Source of the DNA: Bacteroidota bacterium
GTDB taxonomy: Bacteria > Bacteroidota > Bacteroidia > UKL13-3
NCBI GenBank assembly: GCA_027484685.1
Contig: JAIXSO010000038.1
Span: 1-47,412, forward strand
Length of the DNA: 47,412 bases
Reading direction: 5' to 3'
A model generated the notes under the pieces. That model ran no database searches. It saw only the letters and a list, made by a program, of their open reading frames with translations, and was not told the DNA's origin. Position 1 is the first letter of the stretch. Each line of letters opens with the position of its first letter. The position numbers and the translations under genes are program-made. Shown here one piece after another: positions 42,187-47,412 of this stretch.

Positions 42187-43176
42187 CTATTTTATTAACG
42201 GTGTATCTACACATTGATTTTTTTGCTCAGGAATTTTTCCTTTAATTAAATCAAACAAAGTTTGCGCAGCTTTTAAGCCAACACTAAACCCTGATGTTTG
42301 TACATAAGGAACATTAAAGCTAAGTATTTTAGGCAAATAACCATCGCTTAACGCAACAATTTTAAGTTCTTCTGGAACATTTATTTTAAGTTTATAAATA
42401 GCTTTAGCCACACCTTCTAAAATCTCATCACTCATAATAAAAAGCATTTGAGGTTTTGAAGCTGAACTCCACAGTTTTATAAATGCTTCTTCAGCAGCTA
42501 TTGCACTGCTAGCAAATTTAATTTTAGGTTCTTCAATTTTATATTTTAGTTCAGTTAATGTTTCACGATAGGCGCTTAGCCTATCTTGGGTTATAGATAA
42601 CCTTTCATCACCGAAGATGCCTGCTATATTTTTACTTTTGCTTAATCTAGTTAGGTAAATTACCGCATCACTAGTGGCCTTTTTATCAGGTATGGTAACT
42701 TTATGCCAATAGTTTTCGTGCAGGGTTTTATCAAAAAAAACGATTTGTGTTTCTAAATGAACTAATTCCGAAAAGTGCTCTAAATCTGTACTTTCTTTAG
42801 TTAACGAAATCAATATACCTTCTACTCCAAGCTGAGCACAAATTTCTACATTTTGTATTTCGCGTTCTACACTGTCGTTCGATTGTAAAATCAATAAATT
42901 ATAACCCATATCGTGAGTTATATCCTCTACAGCCCTAATTACTGAAGGAGCAAAATAAGTAGATATTTCAGGAATAATTAAACCAATGGTATTGCTTTTG
43001 CCTTTTCGCAAATTAATGGCTGCATAATTAGGTTTATAACCAAGTTTGTTAGCTAATTGAGTAACTTGTTCTTTTAGCTGAGAACTCACATCAGAATGGT
43101 TGCGTAAAGCACGCGAAACCGTTGATGGATTGATATTCAAATACTTGGCAATATCCTTAATAGTTATTCTCTTCAT
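42187..43176 (-). CDS. LacI-family transcriptional regulator
   Basis: A 329-residue regulator; the ATG at 43176 gives the normal start MKRITIKDIAKYLNINPSTV. The N-terminal helix-turn-helix (about 3-25) and hinge (about 45-60) are followed by a periplasmic-binding-protein-like sensor domain with NTIGLIIPEISTYFAPSVIR, GVEGILISLTKES and VPYVQTSGFSVGLKAAQTLF. It is divergent from a TonB-dependent receptor gene, and two LacI-type boxes lie between them (43217-43240). It probably controls the receptor, the symporter and itself in response to a sugar. Confidence 0.93.
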   Translation of the reverse strand: MKRITIKDIAKYLNINPSTVSRALRNHSDVSSQLKEQVTQLANKLGYKPNYAAINLRKGKSNTIGLIIPEISTYFAPSVIRAVEDITHDMGYNLLILQSNDSVEREIQNVEICAQLGVEGILISLTKESTDLEHFSELVHLETQIVFFDKTLHENYWHKVTIPDKKATSDAVIYLTRLSKSKNIAGIFGDERLSITQDRLSAYRETLTELKYKIEEPKIKFASSAIAAEEAFIKLWSSASKPQMLFIMSDEILEGVAKAIYKLKINVPEELKIVALSDGYLPKILSFNVPYVQTSGFSVGLKAAQTLFDLIKGKIPEQKNQCVDTPLIK

Positions 43177-43216
43177 GTTATTCAAATATGACAAAAAAAT
43201 GTCAATTTATCAACAA

Positions 43217-43240
43217 CAAACGTTTGCACAACCGTTTGCA
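43217..43240. promoter_or_regulatory. Tandem LacI-type operator
   Basis: Two directly abutting 12-bp boxes, CAAACGTTTGCA (43217-43228) and CAACCGTTTGCA (43229-43240), which differ at one base. Each has the central CG of LacI-family operators, and AAACGTTT in the first is self-complementary. Confidence 0.65.
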
Positions 43241-43306
43241 TTCAGTTGCATTAGGAAGTTCAACTCATTGAATCTAATGTTGTTTTACATAAAAATAAAA
43301 ATTGAT

Positions 43307-45943
43307 ATGAAAAAAATTTACTTAAATGTATGCATGTTTTTCATGCTTTGCTTAAGCTTTAATATGGCTGTAGCTCAAAACAAAACTATTAAAGGAAAGG
43401 TAACCGACAACAAAGGTTCCGCATTACTAGGAACAGTAGTTTCTATTCCAGATTTACAGTATTCAGTTAGTACTGACGAAAATGGAAACTACACTTTATC
43501 GTTCGACTCAAAAGGGCTAACAGAAGTAACTTTAACAGCCAACTTAATGGGGTTCGAAAAAGAAAAAGCTGTAGTAAATATTGTTGCAGATAACAGTATT
43601 CAAAACTTTACATTATCGGCAGATGCATTGGGATTGAAAGAAACAGTAATTACGGGTGTATCAAACCCAAAATCAAAATTAGAGTCAAGTGTTTCTATTA
43701 GCTCAATTAGAGCCGATCAAATGTGGCAATCAGCCCCAAGAACAACGGCTGAGTTATTCCGCGCTATTCCAGGTATTCGCTCTGAAGCTTCGGCAGGAGA
43801 TGGTAATACAAACATCACAGTTCGTGGTGTGCCTATTTCATCGGGTGGTTCAAAATACTTACAATTACAAGAAGATGGTTTACCTGTTTTACAATTTGGT
43901 GATATTGCTTTTGGAACAGCTGATATTTTTTTAAGAGCAGACCAAAGTGTATCAAGAATTGAAGCTATTCGAGGTGGTTCAGCATCTACACAAGGAACCA
44001 ATAGCCCTGCAGGTATTATTAACTTTATAAGCAAAACAGGGGCCACCGAAGGTGGAAGTGTAGCAACTACTTTAGGTTTAGACTACAATAATTACAGAAC
44101 CGATTTTGATTATGGTGCACCTATTTCAAAAGATTTAAGTTTCCATATTGGTGGTTTTTATCGTTTAGGCGAAGGTGTGAGAACTGCTGGATATAATGCC
44201 AATAACGGTGGTCAAGTTAAAGCAAGTATGACTAAAAAATTCAATAAAGGTTATGCGCGTATTTACTTAAAATATTTAAATGATAGAGCTGCTGCATACA
44301 TGCCAATGCCTATTGAAGTGTCAGGCTCTAATAGCAACCCAACTTATAAATCAATGAATGGTTTTGATGCATTAACAGGAACTATTCATAGCCCATATAT
44401 GTTGCAAAATAATGGTTTAGGAGTAGATGGTGGTAGAAGAAATGTAGATGTAGCAGATGGTATGCACCCAGAATCAAAAGCTTTTGGCGCTGAGTTTGTA
44501 TTTGATTTAGGCGAAGGTTGGACAGTAGAAAACCGTGGAAGATTTTCAATTAACTCTGGACGTTTTATTGCTCCATTTCCAGCTCAAGTTGGTTCAAACG
44601 CGGAAGTGTTAAAGTCGGTTGGTAGCGCTATGGGTTTAAGTATGGCAAATGCTAACTTAACTTATGCTAATGATGGAACTGCATACACTGGTCAAAATGC
44701 AATGATTATCCATATGTTCGATACTGAACTAAAAAACTTCAACTTATTTGCAAACGACTTTAAAGTAAAGAAAAAAGTAAACGATAACTTAACCATTAAT
44801 GGAGGTGTTTACAAATCGTACCAAAATATTTCAATGGCTTGGTTATGGAATTCATATTTAGCTGACGTAAATGGTAATGGAACTCGTGCATTAAATATTG
44901 ATACTTTTGGAACTAAATTAACCCAAAATGGTCAATTTGCATATGGTGTTCCTGTTTGGGGTAACTGCTGTACAAGAAGCTATGATACCAAATACGATAT
45001 TACTGCTCCAAACATAGGTGTGGCTTACGAATTTAAAAACTTATCGGTTGATGCGAGTGCACGTTGGGATATGGGTAAAGTTACTGGTTCATTTGCTGGT
45101 GCTTCTCAATCAACTATTGATGTAAACAATGATGGTAAAATTACTGCTAACGAAATCAGTGTTTCTTCAATCAACCACACAAGTGCGCAAGTGGTAAATT
45201 ACAAATACGATTACTTATCATACTCGGTAGGTGCTAATTATAAATTAAACAATTCTACAGCCGTATTTGGCCGTTACAGCACTGGTGCTACTGCTAAAGC
45301 TGATAGAATTTTATTTAGCAGCTCAATTTTAACCAATGGTGATGCAAGAGCTACATTAGATAAAATTAACCAAGGTGAATTAGGTTACAAATACAAATTT
45401 AAAAAAGGTGGTATTTTCGTAACTGGTTTTTATGCTAGCGTAAACGAAGAAGGTGGTTACGAAGCTACTACTCAAAATGTAATTCAAAACGATTACCAAT
45501 CATTTGGTTTAGAGTTGGAAGGTGTTTATTCATTTACCAAAAACTTTGATTTAAGAGGTAGTGCTACAATAACCAAAGCCGAAATTACTTCTGGTGCTAA
45601 TAAAGGTAATGCTCCAAGACGCCAATCTCCATTAATTTACACAGTATTTGCTAATTATAAAATAGGCAAACACGCTGTAGGATTAAACTTTATTGGAACT
45701 ATGGCAGCATACACGCAAGATGATAATAAATTAGTTATGCCTGCTTATACCATTACCAATGCTTACGCTAATTTCTCAATTGCTAAAAACCTAATATTCT
45801 CTTTAAATGCTAATAACTTATTAAATAGTTTAGGCATTACAGAAGCAGAAGAAGGCTCAATTGCTGAAAACAAAACCAATATTATCCGCGCTCGTTCTAT
45901 TGCTGGTCGCTCAGTATCGGCAACTTTACGTTTAACTTTCTAA
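43307..45943 (+). CDS. TonB-dependent outer-membrane receptor
   Basis: An 878-residue receptor from the ATG at 43307; the signal ends MAVAQ. Residues about 25-110 are a carboxypeptidase-regulatory-like domain (IKGKVTDNKGSALLGTVVSI), about 120-250 the plug (NITVRGVPISSGGSKYL, IEAIRGGSASTQGTNSPAGI), then a 22-strand-type barrel ending SVSATLRLTF with a C-terminal Phe. It imports a ligand in a proton-motive-force-dependent way. Neighbours are a divergent LacI regulator and a sodium:solute symporter; no SusD-like partner is present. A loop near residues 604-615 has an EF-hand-like sequence, DVNNDGKITANE. Confidence 0.93.
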   Translation: MKKIYLNVCMFFMLCLSFNMAVAQNKTIKGKVTDNKGSALLGTVVSIPDLQYSVSTDENGNYTLSFDSKGLTEVTLTANLMGFEKEKAVVNIVADNSIQNFTLSADALGLKETVITGVSNPKSKLESSVSISSIRADQMWQSAPRTTAELFRAIPGIRSEASAGDGNTNITVRGVPISSGGSKYLQLQEDGLPVLQFGDIAFGTADIFLRADQSVSRIEAIRGGSASTQGTNSPAGIINFISKTGATEGGSVATTLGLDYNNYRTDFDYGAPISKDLSFHIGGFYRLGEGVRTAGYNANNGGQVKASMTKKFNKGYARIYLKYLNDRAAAYMPMPIEVSGSNSNPTYKSMNGFDALTGTIHSPYMLQNNGLGVDGGRRNVDVADGMHPESKAFGAEFVFDLGEGWTVENRGRFSINSGRFIAPFPAQVGSNAEVLKSVGSAMGLSMANANLTYANDGTAYTGQNAMIIHMFDTELKNFNLFANDFKVKKKVNDNLTINGGVYKSYQNISMAWLWNSYLADVNGNGTRALNIDTFGTKLTQNGQFAYGVPVWGNCCTRSYDTKYDITAPNIGVAYEFKNLSVDASARWDMGKVTGSFAGASQSTIDVNNDGKITANEISVSSINHTSAQVVNYKYDYLSYSVGANYKLNNSTAVFGRYSTGATAKADRILFSSSILTNGDARATLDKINQGELGYKYKFKKGGIFVTGFYASVNEEGGYEATTQNVIQNDYQSFGLELEGVYSFTKNFDLRGSATITKAEITSGANKGNAPRRQSPLIYTVFANYKIGKHAVGLNFIGTMAAYTQDDNKLVMPAYTITNAYANFSIAKNLIFSLNANNLLNSLGITEAEEGSIAENKTNIIRARSIAGRSVSATLRLTF

Positions 45944-45964
45944 GAGTAGTTTTAAATAAATAGT

Positions 45965-46040
45965 AGGAAAACATCAAGTATCAAACCTTAGCATTTTTTC
46001 ATTGTTCATGGCTAATGGTTTGGTACTTGTTTCCTTTTTT
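45965..46040 (+). terminator. Terminator/attenuator between receptor and symporter genes
   Basis: A long imperfect stem (45965-45991 with 46011-46034) followed by six T. It would reduce or stop read-through from the receptor gene into the symporter gene. Confidence 0.7.
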
Positions 46041-46068
46041 GTATTTTTATAATTAAATAAAATAACAC

Positions 46069-47307
46069 ATGCACATAAGTCAAATAGATATTGCCATTAT
46101 AGTAATTTACATTATCGGAATTATTATTTATGGAATCAAATCAGGTAAAAAAAGTACATCAGAAGAATACTTTTTAGGAGGTAAATCAATGACCTGGCCT
46201 GTTATTGGCTTATCTATGTTTGCAGCCAATATTTCAAGCAACTCATTAGTTGCTATAACTGGAGGAGCTTATACAAATGGCCTTTCAGTATTTAATTACG
46301 AATGGATGGCATCAGTCATTCTCGTAATTTTTTGTATTTTTATTTTACCATATTACATAAAAAGTGGCATTTATACCATGCCCGAATTTTTTGAAAAGCG
46401 CTTCGATTACCGTAGCCGTTTATACTTTTCAATTATTACTTTAATAGGAAACATATTTATTGATACTGCAGGAACACTTTATGCAGGATATAAAACCATT
46501 TCATTCATTTCAGGAGATGTAAACCCTTATTTAGTAATTGGTGGCTTAGCATTATTTGCTGCTTCTTATACAGTTTTAGGAGGCCTTTCAAGTGTAATGA
46601 AAACCGAGGTAATTAACACCTTGATTTTACTTTTTTCAGCTGTTACTTTAGCAGTAATTGTTTACATACATGCTGGTTCATGGACAGAAGTTTGGGCCAT
46701 TGCCAATTCAAAATCAGAAACCATGACTCACTTAATTTTACCAAATACCGATAAGAGTATGCCTTGGCTTGGTTTAGTTTTAGGCGTACCTCTACTCGGA
46801 TTTTATTTTTGGTGTAATAATCAATTTATTGTACAACGTGCTTTAAGTGCAAAAAATATTGACGAAGGTCGTAAAGGCGCATTATTTGCAGGTTTGCTTA
46901 AAATCCCAGTTTTATTTTTATTAGTAATACCTGGCATTATGGCCATCAAACTTTTACCTAATTTAACTGATAGTTCAGCTACCTACCCTACCCTTTTGTT
47001 TCAATATTTACCAATAGGCTTAATAGGTTTAACCATTGCTGGATTTTTAGCAGCTATGGCATCAGCAGTAAGTGCCACATTAAACTCGGCAAGCACTTTA
47101 ATTAGTATGGATATTATCCAAAAAGTTCGTCCTGATTTATCGGGAACACAAATGGTAAAAGTTGGACAAATTTCTACCATATTCTTTATGATAATTGCTG
47201 TTTTATGGGCTCCGCAAATTGCAAAATTCAATTCATTTATGGATTATATGCAAGGCGTGTTAGCATTAATATCTCCGCCAGTTGTAGCAGTTTTCTTATT
47301 AACCTGA
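46069..47307 (+). CDS. Sodium:solute symporter (SSS family), 3'-truncated by an apparent insertion
   Basis: An inner-membrane symporter of the SGLT/SSS family, 412 residues before a TGA. Marks are EEYFLGGKSMTWPVIGLSMF, AANISSNSLVAITGGAYT, SGIYTMPEFFEKRF and FLAAMASAVSATLNSASTLI. The family is usually more than 500 residues; homology runs to ISPPVVAVFLL and then stops at about 47301, where sequence that looks like an insertion sequence begins. The last few codons and the stop belong to that foreign DNA. About 100 or more residues, several helices, are lost, so the product is probably inactive. The substrate is probably a sugar, judged from the LacI and TonB neighbours. Confidence 0.85.
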   Translation: MHISQIDIAIIVIYIIGIIIYGIKSGKKSTSEEYFLGGKSMTWPVIGLSMFAANISSNSLVAITGGAYTNGLSVFNYEWMASVILVIFCIFILPYYIKSGIYTMPEFFEKRFDYRSRLYFSIITLIGNIFIDTAGTLYAGYKTISFISGDVNPYLVIGGLALFAASYTVLGGLSSVMKTEVINTLILLFSAVTLAVIVYIHAGSWTEVWAIANSKSETMTHLILPNTDKSMPWLGLVLGVPLLGFYFWCNNQFIVQRALSAKNIDEGRKGALFAGLLKIPVLFLLVIPGIMAIKLLPNLTDSSATYPTLLFQYLPIGLIGLTIAGFLAAMASAVSATLNSASTLISMDIIQKVRPDLSGTQMVKVGQISTIFFMIIAVLWAPQIAKFNSFMDYMQGVLALISPPVVAVFLLT

Positions 47308-47412
47308 GTTCGGTTTAAGCCACTAATGAAAGTTGTTGATCAAACAACATTAACATTTCAGGATTTGTTTCTTCTACATCTTTTCTGATAGATGGCTTTT
47401 TAGGAAAAAAAG
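47302..47412 (-). mobile_element. End of a probable insertion sequence interrupting the symporter gene
   Basis: Host homology ends and new sequence starts with ACCTGAGTTCGGTTTAAG. A minus-strand reading frame ends at a TAA 14 bp inside this edge, a layout typical of IS elements, in which the transposase stop lies just inside the terminal repeat. The other end is beyond the window, so family and target duplication cannot be read. Confidence 0.6.
47315..47412 (-). CDS. C-terminal fragment of a probable transposase
   Basis: The last 31 to 32 codons of a minus-strand gene, tail IRKDVEETNPEMLMLFDQQL then SLVA and stop. Its N-terminal part is outside the window. I do not recognise the family from the tail alone. 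The transposase call rests on position (starting inside an interrupted gene, ending by a putative terminal repeat). Confidence 0.5.
   Translation of the reverse strand, partial: FFPKKPSIRKDVEETNPEMLMLFDQQLSLVA

Noticed and set aside
43100-43306. 69-codon extension of the TonB receptor frame
   Set aside because: It runs through the LacI operator and the LacI coding region; the signal peptide begins at the ATG at 43307.

Overview
This window looks like a chromosomal piece of a Bacteroidota bacterium, probably an environmental member of the class; I would not name the order. The signs are AT-rich DNA, almost no Shine-Dalgarno sites, several promoter boxes of the Bacteroidota type (TAnnTTTG), type IX secretion (T9SS) C-terminal domains, a TonB-dependent receptor, DUF2490 and DUF6588 beta-barrels, a group III truncated hemoglobin, a PdeM phosphoesterase and a long form of Lgt. 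No rRNA, tRNA or CRISPR array was seen.

Layout. 1-7212: after a gene tail at the left edge, a minus-strand operon encodes a tripartite RND efflux pump (membrane fusion lipoprotein, AcrB-like permease, TolC-like channel), followed by a short MscS-like protein and a DUF2490 beta-barrel. 7495-9307: small orphan genes, namely an anchored hypothetical protein, a two-helix membrane protein, a VOC-fold lipoprotein and a 54-residue UVR-like protein. 9359-13743: an accessory island bracketed by clusters of short GC-rich palindromes, holding a TIR-like nucleotide-binding protein, a DUF2158-like partner and a one-polypeptide restriction-methylation enzyme. 13835-20715: M28 peptidase, tandem Usp, a CPA2 antiporter flanked by 32-bp inverted repeats, an acidic protein, cyanophycinase and an exonuclease/GIY-YIG fusion. 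20721-25314 (minus): three secreted adhesin-like proteins, truncated hemoglobin and a DUF6588 beta-barrel. 25465-33351: Map, an agmatinase-family enzyme, Lgt, PdeM, two small membrane proteins, ComEC and a crotonase-family enzyme.

33494-39014 is the most interesting region: a five-gene cell-envelope cluster. It holds a CsgG-like/TPR protein, a beta-barrel with three UVR-like helical hairpins, a lipoprotein with one more such hairpin, and two LPP20-like proteins. In fold content it resembles the FlgO/FlgP/FlgT outer-membrane set of flagellated Proteobacteria, but no flagellar gene is present. Perfect palindromes sit at both of its likely promoters.

39102-47412: chorismate synthase, a T9SS-exported M43 metalloprotease, and a probable sugar-uptake locus: a LacI regulator divergent from a TonB receptor, with two adjacent 12-bp operator boxes between them, then a sodium:solute symporter. 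The symporter gene breaks off at about 47301, where what appears to be an insertion sequence begins; the window ends inside it.
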